Shown here piece by piece: positions 37,960 to 47,146 of a stretch of DNA of 64,000 nt (positions are counted from its first letter, which is position 1; each line of letters starts with the position of its first letter). The translations under genes and the position numbers were made by a program. The notes beneath the pieces were generated by a model that had not been told where the DNA came from, searched no databases, and saw only the letters and a program-made list of their open reading frames with translations. The stretch lies in NCBI GenBank assembly GCA_020633675.1, contig JACKDE010000001.1, positions 310,001-374,000 of the forward strand. The letters are read 5' to 3'. Source of the stretch: Deferribacteres bacterium (GTDB taxonomy: Bacteria > Zhuqueibacterota > Zhuqueibacteria > Zhuqueibacterales > Geothermadaptataceae).

Positions 37960-38421
37960 GTGGCTGACGATAATATCCCCAAAACTACCAAGCTGTATTT
38001 CGTTACCGGGTGGACGTTTTGGTTTGTATTCCGATGGGCAATTTACATCGGCTTATTCATCATCATGTTTCGGCTGGGTGGCCTGCAGGGTACGCTGAAA
38101 GAGCGTTTCCAACAACTCCGTCCGCCAAAAGTGCAGGTGGTTTTTCCTCAAAATACACCGCTTCCTGCACCACCACCTGGGCCAGATATCCAGTTTGGAT
38201 ACTACACTGTCGTGGTATCAACCACACCCACCCGCGCAGCAGCTGCTCAGGTGCAGTCACAACTCAGAGATTCGCGCATTCAAAGCGAGATTGTCGCCGA
38301 GGGCGGCTTTTATAGCGTGACCGTCGGTCGATACTCCAGTCTGAATGATGCCAACGAAACTTTGGCTAAGGTCGTTGCGCACGGCTTTCTCAGCGCGCGC
38401 GTCGCTGGGAAGCAAAACTGA
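37960..38421 (+). CDS. SPOR-domain membrane protein
   Basis: A 153-residue protein. A hydrophobic helix (TFWFVFRWAIYIGLFIIMF) follows a short charged N-terminus; a Pro-rich linker leads to a C-terminal SPOR-like domain (YYTVVVSTTPTRAAAAQVQSQL, FYSVTVGRYSSLNDANETLAK). SPOR domains bind denuded glycan strands at division septa. The start is a GTG at 37960 with AGG ~10 nt upstream; no in-frame ATG precedes the helix. Small anchored SPOR proteins are often linked to division or cell-envelope enzymes, but the neighbours here give no further hint. Confidence 0.75.
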   Translation: MADDNIPKTTKLYFVTGWTFWFVFRWAIYIGLFIIMFRLGGLQGTLKERFQQLRPPKVQVVFPQNTPLPAPPPGPDIQFGYYTVVVSTTPTRAAAAQVQSQLRDSRIQSEIVAEGGFYSVTVGRYSSLNDANETLAKVVAHGFLSARVAGKQN

Positions 38422-38616
38422 TTTGTTCCAATTGCGGCGCTGTCTGCGCCAGCTATGATCTCAAATTAATATAGGTTTTGTTTTACGTATAAAAAGCTCG
38501 CTATGACCGGCAGGCAAGCGATTGAGCGAGCCGTTTTGCCGGATTTTCCATTAGTTGATTTAACAAACATTATTATAATTGACAACTGTCCCCCAATCTA
38601 TAGTCGTGGAGAATTC

Positions 38617-40719
38617 ATGAACATTTCAAAGATGCGCTTTCTTCTGACATTGACTGCCTGTCTTTTTGCGTCAGTCGTCCTGCTTGCACAGGATAAGCAA
38701 CAAAAACCATCCGATAATCAGTTTGAGTTCAACACATCGTCGGTACAACTCAATGTCGATGATTCGTCGCAGGTGACCATTCGCTTGCTCGACAAAGCTG
38801 GCAAGCCTGTTAAGCAGCCATTTCTTGTCTATGCGCGCGGCAATCAGGCCAGTCGCAGTCTGACAGTTCGTCCACGCAGTAGTGACTCCAGCGGTACCCT
38901 GAAAACCACACTGATCGCACACCGGCCGGGAACATTCAACCTGACGGTGCGCACGGTTGGCAACCGTGAGAACCGCATTGAAATGGCGATACCTGTTGAA
39001 ATTGCCTTTCCGCCACTGCAGAAAATTGATTTGAGCGGTGTACCGGAGCGTCTGTTCACTGGCACCACCATTTCGCTTGCAGCACGAGTGTTTGACGCGA
39101 AAAATTTCCTTCGGGATGATGCAGAAGTTGCTTTCTCGTCAAGCGACGATGATGTTGCGAGTTTTGATGCGTTTGGCAACCTGACAGCCCACCAGGCTGG
39201 CAAGGTTACAATCACAGCTACAGCCGGTCAAATCCGGAACAGCGTGGCACTGGATGTGGCCAAAAATCCGGTGGTCAATGTTGCATTACAAAGTAACGTC
39301 GAGCAAGCCCGCACCGGCGATGTGATTCATTTTCAAGCGACGGCGTTCAATAAACTTGGCCAGCCTGAGCAAGATGCGCCAATTCAACTGAGTTTTGTGG
39401 CCAGGCCCGATGATGACCGCGGCGCACCGGCTTCCGGTCAAATCGAGCCCGATGGCCGGTTTGTCGCCGATACCCCCGGTTTGTACACGATTGTCGCCAC
39501 TTCCGGACCCAATGCGGCGCGGGCTACCGTGCGCATTGTACCGCGCAACGTGCAGCAGGACATCGAAGTCGTTGGGCATGGCCTGGTTCCCGATGTGTTC
39601 ACCTCTGATTTATGGGTTTGGCAGGGTGTGGATGGCCGCGATTATGCCGTGACGGGTACCTGGGTGGCGCGCGGCGAGGCATTCTTTTGGGATGTCACCG
39701 ATCCCACCAATATCCAACTGATCGATACGGTTACAGTGGATGCGCGTACCGTTAATGATGTCAAGGTTTCTGAAGATGGACGCATTTGCGTGATCACCCG
39801 TGAAGGCGCTTCCAACCGACGCAATGGTATCGTGATTCTCGACGTCAGCAATCCGCGCGATGTCAAAGTGCTCTCTGCTTACGATGACGAGTTGACTGGC
39901 GGCGTGCACAACGCTTTTATTTATGAAAACCATGTCTATGCAGTCAACAACGGCCAGCGCTATGATATCATCAACATCGAGGATCCCGCCAAGCCGTACC
40001 GCGTCGGCCGCTTTGAGCTCGATACACCCGGTCACAGCATTCACGATGTTTGGATAGAAGATGGAATCGCTTATTCATCGAATTGGGACGATGGCGTGCA
40101 ATTGGTGGATATCGGCGGCGCGACTTCCGGTGCGCCTTTCCGCAAATTCGGCGAAGCCGTCAATCCGGAGTTTGGTTCGGTACTGGCAGGATCAGGTTCA
40201 CCGTCCAATCCGGTTAAAATGACCAGCTACACCTATCCGAGTGGCTGGAACCACGCAGCCTTTCCGTTTAAAAGCCAGTCGGCCAACAAATTTTATGTCG
40301 TTGCTGGCGATGAAGCTTTTCCGTATGGAGACAACACGTTCGATTACGCACCGACTATTGCAGCAGGCTGGCTGCATTTCGTCGATTTCACAGATCTGAA
40401 CAATCCACGCGAAGTGGCGCGCTTTGAGCCGCCGCTGACCGGTTCGCACAACTTCTGGGTGGAAGATGATATTTTGTATGCTGCATTTTACAATGGCGGC
40501 CTGCGTGTTGTCGATGTCTCAGGTGAACTAATGGGCGATCTTTACCGCCAGGGACGCGAAATTGCCTGGTTTATGCCATCGAGCAGGGAATCGCTCATCC
40601 CCAATGTGCCGATGGTGTGGGGCCCGCAACCGTACAAAGGCTTGATTTATTTTTCTGATTTTCACAGCGGATTGTGGGCTGTGCGTTTGGTGCCGAAAGG
40701 CCAAAAAAGCAGCGAATAA
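38617..40719 (+). CDS. Exported LVIVD-repeat protein with Big-like domains
   Basis: A 700-residue protein. A signal peptide (LLTLTACLFASVVLLAQ) precedes Ig-like/Big_2 modules (~60-310: VFDAKNFLRDDAEVAFSSSD and AGKVTITATAGQ) and then a propeller of LVIVD-type repeats (DISNPRDVKVLSAY-like: GIVILDVSNPRDVKVLS, YDIINIEDPAKPYRVG, VQLVDIGGA, LRVVDVSGE). LVIVD repeats are found in secreted or surface proteins of the FCB group; function not settled. The ATG at 38617 is fixed by GGAG 5 nt upstream; a frame open from 38503 lacks a ribosome site. No T9SS sorting domain is visible at the C-terminus, so it may stay periplasmic or use another route. Confidence 0.78.
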   Translation: MNISKMRFLLTLTACLFASVVLLAQDKQQKPSDNQFEFNTSSVQLNVDDSSQVTIRLLDKAGKPVKQPFLVYARGNQASRSLTVRPRSSDSSGTLKTTLIAHRPGTFNLTVRTVGNRENRIEMAIPVEIAFPPLQKIDLSGVPERLFTGTTISLAARVFDAKNFLRDDAEVAFSSSDDDVASFDAFGNLTAHQAGKVTITATAGQIRNSVALDVAKNPVVNVALQSNVEQARTGDVIHFQATAFNKLGQPEQDAPIQLSFVARPDDDRGAPASGQIEPDGRFVADTPGLYTIVATSGPNAARATVRIVPRNVQQDIEVVGHGLVPDVFTSDLWVWQGVDGRDYAVTGTWVARGEAFFWDVTDPTNIQLIDTVTVDARTVNDVKVSEDGRICVITREGASNRRNGIVILDVSNPRDVKVLSAYDDELTGGVHNAFIYENHVYAVNNGQRYDIINIEDPAKPYRVGRFELDTPGHSIHDVWIEDGIAYSSNWDDGVQLVDIGGATSGAPFRKFGEAVNPEFGSVLAGSGSPSNPVKMTSYTYPSGWNHAAFPFKSQSANKFYVVAGDEAFPYGDNTFDYAPTIAAGWLHFVDFTDLNNPREVARFEPPLTGSHNFWVEDDILYAAFYNGGLRVVDVSGELMGDLYRQGREIAWFMPSSRESLIPNVPMVWGPQPYKGLIYFSDFHSGLWAVRLVPKGQKSSE

Positions 40720-40808
40720 CTGATTTTCTATGCAATTTTGTATTTTGTTGACCACTTTTCCTGCCTGTTCTCGTAAGCTTACTCAGTTTATTTGAGAGGA
40801 GGTTTGTC

Positions 40809-40982
40809 ATGAAATACAAAGTGCACCGATTTGAGATGAGAATGACCACAGACGCGCAGAAGTTAGAGCAATTCCTGAATGGGCTCAAAGGCGAGATTGT
40901 TGCCATTATTCCAAATGTCACACCGGGTCCATTTTTAGTGGCTGTGGTCAATTTCCTGCTGATTGTTGAAAGAACAAAATGA
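40809..40982 (+). CDS. 57-residue protein, unknown
   Basis: A short gene with a perfect ribosome site: AGGAGG at 40797-40802, six bases before ATG. The product begins MKYKVHRFEM, has an amphipathic stretch (TDAQKLEQFLNGLKGEIVAIIPN) and ends LVAVVNFLLIVERTK. The pattern (short beta, helix, beta) is reminiscent of small DUF4177-like proteins, but the match is not secure. No transmembrane segment is obvious beyond LVAVVNFLLIV. It lies 89 bp after the LVIVD gene and could be in the same transcript. Confidence 0.6.
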   Translation: MKYKVHRFEMRMTTDAQKLEQFLNGLKGEIVAIIPNVTPGPFLVAVVNFLLIVERTK

Positions 40983-41026
40983 GTGTTGATCCAGTTCAAT
41001 CAGCCGTTTCGTGAGCAGGAGGTTCG

Positions 41027-41149
41027 ATGCCTGCTCTCGAAATCTTTTCGGTGTGTGCACCTGGAATTATTGGTAAAGGCGATTGTGGCCACCGCAAATG
41101 GCAAAAATTCCTGAACATCCGCCGCTGCCTGACTGTCCATCCTGTTTAA
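41027..41149 (+). CDS. Possible 40-residue cysteine-containing peptide
   Basis: ATG at 41027 preceded by AGGAGG with a four-base spacer. The frame gives 40 residues, starting MPALEIFSVCAPG and ending RRCLTVHPV, with three cysteines. The ribosome site and start codon lie in the loop of a 7-bp hairpin (41013-41036). No homology recognised. It could be a real small protein or a chance frame in the leader of the next gene. Confidence 0.3.
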   Translation: MPALEIFSVCAPGIIGKGDCGHRKWQKFLNIRRCLTVHPV

Positions 41150-41186
41150 GCCCATAATCTCACCAAAATTTTAGCTGGAAGCAAGT

Positions 41187-42053
41187 ATGTCCACTGAACA
41201 GAGTCGCCGTCAGTTTTTCACGACTGCCGGCTCCAGTATTGGGGCTGTCGCTTTACTTGGCCTGCCACCTTCCCATCCTTCACGTGCAGCTTTATCGGCG
41301 CTTGCCCAGACAACCGCTGAAGTGTCTGACCGTTTTCCACGACAAGATGATGATGCCGTTGCCGAAATGGTCACGGTTGCACATTTTAACTTCGAGCGCG
41401 CCAAAGAGTTGGTCTCGGCACGGCCCGCTCTGGCAAAGGCTTGCTGGGATTGGGGCTACGGTGATTGGGAGAGTGCACTCGGCGCGGCCAGTCACACTGG
41501 GCGGCGAGATATAGCGGAGTTATTGCTCGAGCACGGTGCGCGACCGAATCTTTTTACCTTCGTCATGTTCGGCAAGGTTGAAGCTGTCCAGCAAATTCTG
41601 CGGGCAGTGCCAGGATTGCAACGTGTACCGGGCCCACACGGCATCACGCTGCTACAGCATGCCAAAAACCGGCTGGCGCGCCCGGAACTTTCGGCCCCTG
41701 AGCGCGCCGATCTTGAAACCATCGCTACTTTTCTCGAATCGCTCGGCGATGCCGATTTAAAGCCGAAAACAATCGAATTAAGCGAATCAGACGCGGCTGC
41801 ATATACTGGCGAATACGTATTTGGGGATAATGAAAATGATCGGCTGATCGTAGAATTCAATCGGCAGGGCAATCTTGCGATTAAGCGCAAGGGACAGAGC
41901 GGCAGGGTGCTACATGCAATTGAACCATATACTTTTTCACCTGCGGGTGCGCCTGCTGTGCGCATTCATTTCGATATGCAGAACGGTCGGGCTTCGATTT
42001 TGACGGTGCATGATCCGATGCCGCTGGTGAAGGCCGTTCGCGCGGGCGGGTAG
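41187..42053 (+). CDS. Ankyrin-repeat-like protein with Tat signal
   Basis: A 288-residue protein beginning with a twin-arginine signal (QSRRQFFTTAGSSIGAVALLGLP), so probably exported folded. The centre has ankyrin-like helical repeats (WESALGAASHTGRRDIAELLLEHGARPNLFT, FGKVEAVQQILRAVPG). The C-terminal ~80 residues (AAYTGEYVFGDNEN, LIVEFNRQGNLAIKRKG) resemble the beta-rich DUF3471-like extension seen in some hydrolases. No catalytic motif seen. GGAAG lies several bases before the ATG. The combination suggests a periplasmic binding or scaffold protein. It is 59 bp upstream of the flavoprotein gene and may be co-transcribed. Confidence 0.72.
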   Translation: MSTEQSRRQFFTTAGSSIGAVALLGLPPSHPSRAALSALAQTTAEVSDRFPRQDDDAVAEMVTVAHFNFERAKELVSARPALAKACWDWGYGDWESALGAASHTGRRDIAELLLEHGARPNLFTFVMFGKVEAVQQILRAVPGLQRVPGPHGITLLQHAKNRLARPELSAPERADLETIATFLESLGDADLKPKTIELSESDAAAYTGEYVFGDNENDRLIVEFNRQGNLAIKRKGQSGRVLHAIEPYTFSPAGAPAVRIHFDMQNGRASILTVHDPMPLVKAVRAGG

Positions 42054-42111
42054 AAGAATGTTCCTGAATGCGAGTTTTTAACCAAACGAAGAATAAACAG
42101 GAGAGCTGCAA

Positions 42112-43257
42112 ATGACGAAAAATATTCTGATTCTCGGTGCTGGATTTGGCGGCTTGCAAGCAGCAACGCGACTACGTGAAGAGCTTGGTGATCGCTGCAA
42201 AATCACCTTGATCGACAAAAACGATTTTTTCATTATCGGCTTCAGCAAATTTGATGTGATGTTTGGACGCAGATCGGTAAATGCGGTCAAATCGTATTAT
42301 CGTAATATCGCTGCCAAAGGTGTTGATTTTGTTCAGGATACGATAGAGCAAATTGATCCGGTTGCCAAAATGGTTAAAACGCGCACAGGCTCTTTTGGAT
42401 ATGATTTTTTAATCGTGGCGCTCGGGGCCGACATGGCGCCGCAATCGATTCCCGGCTTTTCTGAAGGTGGACATGAATTTTATACCCTGGCAGGGGCTGA
42501 AAAACTTTATCCAATTATCACAAATTTTCAGTCGGGCACAGTTCTCATCAGTATTTTTGGCAAACCCTATAAATGTCCGCCCGCGCCATACGAAGGAGCA
42601 CTGCAGCTCCACGATTTTTTTACAGAAAAAGGCGTCCGGGACAAGGTCACGCTCAAAATGTTGATTCCATCACCGACCGCTTTGCCGGTTGCCAAAAACG
42701 TCTCGGCCGAACTTGAAAAAAGGATGGCGCAAAGCAACATCGAGCTGCACAAAAAACAAAAGGTGGTCGAAATCAAACCGGGCCAAAAAGTGGCTGTAAC
42801 CGAAGGTGGGGCGCGGGTCAATTTTGATCTGTTTGTCGGCGTGCCGCTGCACGTACCGCCACAGGCAGTGCGCGAATCCAAACTTGGCAACGGCGGCTGG
42901 ATTGCTGTCAATCCGGAAAATCTGGAGACTAAATTTGAAAATGTCTACGCTGTCGGTGACGTCAACAATATTCCGGTCGGGGATTTTGCGGTGCCCAAAG
43001 CCGGGACATTTGCCGAAGCCGCTGCTGATGTCGTGGTAGATGATATCGTCAATAAGCTCACAGGCTCGACCCGACCGGTCAGGTTTGGTGGCAAAGGCAC
43101 GTGCTACATTGAGTTCGGCGGCGGCAATGTTGCTGCGCTCAATGCCGATTTTTTAGGCGCGCAAGAGCCAAATGTCGGGCTTGACGGGCCTTCAGTATCG
43201 CTCCGCGCCGACAAAGCGCGCTTTGAAAGCGAACGTATCGCGAAGTGGTTCAAATAA
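42112..43257 (+). CDS. SQR/FCSD-like FAD-dependent oxidoreductase
   Basis: A 381-residue flavoprotein. An N-terminal FAD Rossmann motif (LILGAGFGGLQAATRL), a GADMAP second motif, and FAD-binding VYAVGDVNNIP are present. YKCPPAPYEG places Cys155 in the position of a catalytic cysteine of sulfide:quinone reductases; Cys331 in GKGTCYIEF is the second candidate. The third cysteine used by some SQRs is not evident. The family oxidises sulfide, passing electrons to quinone or cytochrome c; a cytosolic NADH-linked role is also possible. AGGAGAG precedes the ATG. The absence of other sulfur genes nearby limits the assignment. Confidence 0.82.
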   Translation: MTKNILILGAGFGGLQAATRLREELGDRCKITLIDKNDFFIIGFSKFDVMFGRRSVNAVKSYYRNIAAKGVDFVQDTIEQIDPVAKMVKTRTGSFGYDFLIVALGADMAPQSIPGFSEGGHEFYTLAGAEKLYPIITNFQSGTVLISIFGKPYKCPPAPYEGALQLHDFFTEKGVRDKVTLKMLIPSPTALPVAKNVSAELEKRMAQSNIELHKKQKVVEIKPGQKVAVTEGGARVNFDLFVGVPLHVPPQAVRESKLGNGGWIAVNPENLETKFENVYAVGDVNNIPVGDFAVPKAGTFAEAAADVVVDDIVNKLTGSTRPVRFGGKGTCYIEFGGGNVAALNADFLGAQEPNVGLDGPSVSLRADKARFESERIAKWFK

Positions 43258-43316
43258 AGCACCATTTGCAGTGTCATGGTGACTGAAACAGAGCCTGGAA
43301 AGCACGCAGTTATCGC

Positions 43317-44642
43317 TCATTCGCTAAAAATCTTGCGTCCCAACAGCACCACCGCCGCGCAGGACCAATTGTGAAGCGGCACGGAATGATAGCGCTCTCG
43401 TGGCAATTCGACATTTCCTGACACGGCATTGTATTTTTCCCACAAATAGCCGGTTTTTTGGTATACATTCAATTGCATGCGCAAAAATTTGCCTGCAATC
43501 CGCCTCGCTTCTTCATGAAAGCCATACTTTTCCAAAGCTTCAACAACCATAATTTGCATGGGCGGCCAGCATGATGGATAATCCCACTGCAAAGCAGTGA
43601 ATTCAGGGTGTGGGATGGGGTACGCTTCAACCGTTTGTGCCAGGCCATATTCGTGTTCAAACCGCGTAAGATTCTCGACAAGACGAGCCGCCTGATTCGG
43701 ATTGGCTATGCCTGCCCACATGCTCCAATAGGCCGCAAGTGACCAAAAGGGTAACTGTTTTCGCTGCTCAAAATTATATTCAAAATAGAAGCCTTTTTCT
43801 TCATTCCAGCAGAGTTCATTGATCTTTTCTGTGCGATTTGTTGTTTCTATTTCCCATCGGCGTGATTCGTCTGGCCAGCCAATCTCGGCCGCTATCCATG
43901 AGAGTATCTTTGTAAAGCGAACGAGTGCGAAATTGGTTTGCAACGGCACACATTTGCGGATATCGCCGGCAAAAATCGAGGTAAAGTCGAGCACTTCGGC
44001 TTCAGCTGCGAGTTCCGGTCGCAGCCGATCTCTAAACTGCTCATCGAGTTTGGTGCCTTTGAGTTCACTCAGGTCGCGGTTGGTCGCCAATCCGGTTGGC
44101 GTTTGATGATGCGCTGCCAGCCAGTAACCATCGTACTCTTTTTTTAGCAGAGGATAGGCGCGCAGCAGAAGATCGCGATCTGGATGGTGCTGATAATACA
44201 ATTCAATGCTCGCGGGATGGATTGGCGTTTGTGTTCTGGTCAAATAATAAGCTCGATTTCCCGTCAATATCATTCCAAAGCGTTCAATTGAGAAAAGCTG
44301 ATTGAGAATGTGGTTGCGGATAATATCGTAGCGTCCATGCGCTGCCAATCCGCGATTGACGAAATAAATATCCCAACAGTACATTTCAGGGAAGGCTTGC
44401 TCACTGCCACCGCCTGAAATATAGGGATACGGCAGGAATAACAGCGTACGCTTGTTTTGTTCGCCATGCTGTTCCTCCCGCTTGCGGTGTTCCTCATCTG
44501 AATACCAGATCCGGTTGAGCGCCGGATCGCAAATTTGCTCTTCCTGCGCTACACGCAAATCTTTATCCCACCAGGTCCGGATTTCATCATCGAGGCTTTG
44601 CCATTGCGTTTTAAGCGATTCATCATTTAGCATTTTTTTCAT
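43317..44642 (-). CDS. GH37 trehalase
   Basis: A 441-residue cytosolic-type glycoside hydrolase. GH37 signatures are seen: FPEMYCWDIYFV (first signature region), the catalytic Asp region FTSIFAGD, QWDYPSCWPP (second signature) and the EKYN motif near the C-terminus. Trehalases split trehalose into two glucose units. No signal peptide, so acting in the cytoplasm. A better ribosome spacing exists for the internal Met at 44633, so the first three residues may be absent. It is convergent with the flavoprotein gene and separated from the upstream ATP-grasp gene by 113 bp with a hairpin. No trehalose synthesis genes are adjacent. Confidence 0.85.
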   Translation of the reverse strand: MKKMLNDESLKTQWQSLDDEIRTWWDKDLRVAQEEQICDPALNRIWYSDEEHRKREEQHGEQNKRTLLFLPYPYISGGGSEQAFPEMYCWDIYFVNRGLAAHGRYDIIRNHILNQLFSIERFGMILTGNRAYYLTRTQTPIHPASIELYYQHHPDRDLLLRAYPLLKKEYDGYWLAAHHQTPTGLATNRDLSELKGTKLDEQFRDRLRPELAAEAEVLDFTSIFAGDIRKCVPLQTNFALVRFTKILSWIAAEIGWPDESRRWEIETTNRTEKINELCWNEEKGFYFEYNFEQRKQLPFWSLAAYWSMWAGIANPNQAARLVENLTRFEHEYGLAQTVEAYPIPHPEFTALQWDYPSCWPPMQIMVVEALEKYGFHEEARRIAGKFLRMQLNVYQKTGYLWEKYNAVSGNVELPRERYHSVPLHNWSCAAVVLLGRKIFSE

Positions 44643-44718
44643 TCCCTTTCAAACAGGTAGGATGCTGGTAAATAAATTTGATTGTGTATTAAATTGCATG
44701 TGACTTGAAAAACGGATT

Positions 44719-44738
44719 AAAAGGAGTTTTGATACTCC
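44719..44738 (-). terminator. Candidate weak intrinsic terminator after the ATP-grasp gene
   Basis: On the minus strand, about 18 nt after the ATP-grasp stop, a 5-bp stem (GGAGT with ACTCC, six-base loop) is followed by TTTT. The stem is short, so termination would be weak. Confidence 0.35.
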
Positions 44739-44755
44739 ATTAGAGAAACGCACGA

Positions 44756-46021
44756 TCACATCACGCCGAGGGATGGTTTGATGGAAAAAGAAAGGCAGGC
44801 ATGGGCCTTCCGCAAGCTGCGTTCGACGTCGCGGGTCGTGCGGCCGTGCGCAAAAATGAAGCCTAAATAGCTTTTGCTATCCGGCAATGGAATCACCAGG
44901 TGCCCCTCCTTGATCGTGATCTCGACATCTTCGATGCCCGGCACTGCTTTGGCGGCTTCGATACCCTGCACGCCGTGAAGAATGCCTTGTTTGGGAATCG
45001 GAATCATCATTACACCGGAGGCGCGCAAGGGCGAATTTGCAGGAATCGCCGGCCTTCCCAGCGCATGCTGAATAACCATTTCTTCCAGGCTGTTATCGGT
45101 GGAGAGTCGAATCGTCCGTGCGCACAGTCCACCAATCGTGCGTGCTGCCATCTCGATCACATAAATGCCACTTGCATTGATGCGCACTTCTGCATGCACT
45201 GGGCCATGCCGCAAGCCGATGACATGGCAGGCATTTTCGATGCTGCGGTGGAGCTGAACCTGAATTTCCGGCGGCAAACCACTCGGCGTCAGGTAAATCG
45301 TCTCTTCAAAAAATGGCCCTTCGAGCGGATCGGGTTTATCAAAAATAGTCAGGATATCCAGCATTCCGTTCGTCAACAGGCCCTCGAGCGCAAACTCTTC
45401 GCCTTGGATGTAGGTTTCGGCCAAAATGAATTGATGCGCGCGTTTGGGCTTGTGGGTGAACTCCTTTTGCGACAGCAGTGCAGCGATTCGATGAAAGGCA
45501 GCAACAAATTCTGTATCATTGTTGGCTCGGATGACGCCCCGGCTGCCGGAGAGAGCGAGCGGTTTGAGCACGCATGGCAAGCTGATTTTTTTTGATGCCA
45601 CTGCATGCTCCGGCGCAGTATCAACAGGAAGTAGCCAGTAGCGCGGCGACAGCATGCCGCTTCTGGCGATTTCACGACGAAACAGGAATTTATTGCGGGA
45701 TAGAGCCGTGCTTTTAGGATCGTTTCCGGGCAGTTTGAGCTTGCGGGCCAGCATGGCAGCAAGAAAAGTCGCCTCATCGTCGACAGGCAAAACAGCATCC
45801 ACAGGTTGTTCACGCAAAAGCGCCATCGCCTGCTCGACTGCGCGCTTGGGGGAAGAGAAAGGTAAGGGAATAGAACGCAGATCGGGCCACAGTGCAGCCA
45901 GCTTCCGGCAGCGATTCGATGCCAGAAGGATTTCAACATCGAGATGGCGGGCTGCTGCCATAAAATCGTCGAGACGATAGCTTGTTGTAGGCGCTGTGAG
46001 CAGAAGCCGTGGTTTTCTCAT
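44756..46021 (-). CDS. ATP-grasp ligase-like protein
   Basis: A 421-residue enzyme of the ATP-grasp superfamily (carboxylate-amine ligase fold). Seen: the pre-ATP-grasp region (PVDAVLPVDDEATFLAAML), the ATP-binding stretch CVLKPLALSGSRGVIR, the central AETYIQGEEFALEG, and the metal site HAEVRINASGIYVIEMAAR. The C-terminal ~90 residues (KAVPGIEDVEITIKEGHLV, YLGFIFAHG) match the C-terminal domain of L-amino-acid-ligase-like enzymes. The substrate is not predictable; dipeptide formation or acyl ligation is possible. It is 12 bp downstream of yggX, so they probably share a transcript. Confidence 0.82.
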   Translation of the reverse strand: MRKPRLLLTAPTTSYRLDDFMAAARHLDVEILLASNRCRKLAALWPDLRSIPLPFSSPKRAVEQAMALLREQPVDAVLPVDDEATFLAAMLARKLKLPGNDPKSTALSRNKFLFRREIARSGMLSPRYWLLPVDTAPEHAVASKKISLPCVLKPLALSGSRGVIRANNDTEFVAAFHRIAALLSQKEFTHKPKRAHQFILAETYIQGEEFALEGLLTNGMLDILTIFDKPDPLEGPFFEETIYLTPSGLPPEIQVQLHRSIENACHVIGLRHGPVHAEVRINASGIYVIEMAARTIGGLCARTIRLSTDNSLEEMVIQHALGRPAIPANSPLRASGVMMIPIPKQGILHGVQGIEAAKAVPGIEDVEITIKEGHLVIPLPDSKSYLGFIFAHGRTTRDVERSLRKAHACLSFSIKPSLGVM

Positions 46022-46033
46022 GATGGTGAGTGA

Positions 46034-46315
46034 TCATTTTGAAGGCTGGGTGGGTGGCACATAATCCGGCGGAGCAGCCGCACCTTCCCCGAAAAAGAAC
46101 TGCTCCATTTGTTGATCCAAAAATTCGTTGGCTTTGGGATCGGTCAAATTCAAACGATATTCGTTGATGAGCATGATCTGATGGCTCATCCACATTTTCC
46201 AGGCATCTTTGGAAACATTTTCGAAGACACGCTCGCCGAGTTCTCCTGGTTGAGGCGGCTCTTCAAGGCCTTCCAATTCTTTCCCAAGTTTCACACAAAA
46301 AACCATTCGTGACAT
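46034..46315 (-). CDS. yggX: YggX-family Fe(II)/oxidative-damage-protection protein
   Basis: A 93-residue protein matching the YggX family over its whole length: MVFCVKLGKELEGLEEPP, the region GELGERVFENVSKDAW and MLINEYRLNLTDP, with the conserved FCVKLG cysteine. YggX protects Fe-S clusters and is linked to iron traffic. The ATG has AGAGG ~6 nt upstream. It is the first gene of a pair with the ATP-grasp enzyme. The C-terminal tail (APPDYVPPTQPSK) is proline-rich. Confidence 0.93.
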   Translation of the reverse strand: MSRMVFCVKLGKELEGLEEPPQPGELGERVFENVSKDAWKMWMSHQIMLINEYRLNLTDPKANEFLDQQMEQFFFGEGAAAPPDYVPPTQPSK

Positions 46316-46536
46316 GTCAGGCCTCTTTCTGTTCGATGAATATACATAACGCTCTCAGGGCGCTGAAATCGATTTGTTTGGCGGCAACAGCAGACAATTT
46401 TGCCGCAAAATGAGCGTCAATTTAAGATGCACCGGCTATTTATTCAAGTTTTTTTTGGAAGGTTCATTGAAGTCGTTTGGCATGGCTGGCGCAAACAGGC
46501 TGGGATTCCCGGCTTCGATTGGACGATCACAGCAGA

Positions 46537-47115
46537 TTAGCCACTGCGCATTTCACGGCTCAGCCAGGCACGCGCCATGCGCCAGTCGCGCCGAACAGTT
46601 GGCGCCGAAATGCCCAGCACTTCAGCGATTTCCTCATGCGTCAGGCCGCCGAAAAAGCTATATTCCACAATCCTGGCCTGGCGTTGACTGCGCTCCGCCA
46701 ATTCGGTGAGAACCAGGTCGAGCCGGATCAACTCTTCGGCGCGGCTTTCGCGCATGTAGGCATTCTCGTCGAAGGTGGCAAGTGGTCGGCCTGCGTTGCG
46801 TTTGTCGGCCATGCGTTTTTCCGCATAGTTAATAAGAATGCGTCGCATAGCTTGCGATGCTATGGCAAAAAAATGAGCTCGATTCTGCCAACTCACCTGT
46901 TTTTGATCGACCAGTTTCAAATAGGCCTCGTGCACGAGCGCGCTGGTGTTGAGCGTGTGATTGGCGCGCTCCAGACGCAGTTGCTTGCGGGCCAGCGCCT
47001 GCAAATTTTGGTAAACCATCGGCAGAAGCTGATCGATAACCTGCTTGTTGCCGCCTGTCAATTGCCCCAGCAAAATGGTGATGTTTTGAGTCTGCTCGTG
47101 CATGATGTTGCCCAA
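46537..47115 (-). CDS. ECF-type RNA polymerase sigma factor (TIGR02999-like)
   Basis: A 192-residue sigma-70-family factor: region 2 around LVHEAYLKLVDQ, the FFAIASQAMRRILINYAE helix (very typical of the TIGR02999/ECF group common in Planctomycetota and relatives) and region 4 (THEEIAEVLGISAPTVRRDWRMARAWL). No signal or anti-sigma partner recognised nearby. The start is TTG at 47115 with AGGA six bases upstream; ATG at 47103 is possible but has a poorer site. It lies 31 bp downstream of the CHAT-TPR gene on the same strand, so both are probably co-transcribed. Confidence 0.88.
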   Translation of the reverse strand: MGNIMHEQTQNITILLGQLTGGNKQVIDQLLPMVYQNLQALARKQLRLERANHTLNTSALVHEAYLKLVDQKQVSWQNRAHFFAIASQAMRRILINYAEKRMADKRNAGRPLATFDENAYMRESRAEELIRLDLVLTELAERSQRQARIVEYSFFGGLTHEEIAEVLGISAPTVRRDWRMARAWLSREMRSG

Positions 47116-47146
47116 AAAGTATCCTGAGTGTCTGCGGCGGAATGAG

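Noticed and set aside
38551..38604. TTGACA (38579) and TATAAT/TATAGT-like words before the LVIVD gene
   Set aside because: Spacers of 13-14 bp are too short, or the -35 is poor; the second pair would start transcription at the ribosome site.
43258..43316. CACCAT/ATGGTG hairpin between the flavoprotein and trehalase genes
   Set aside because: Six-base stem with a ten-base loop and no T-run on either strand; not enough for a terminator.
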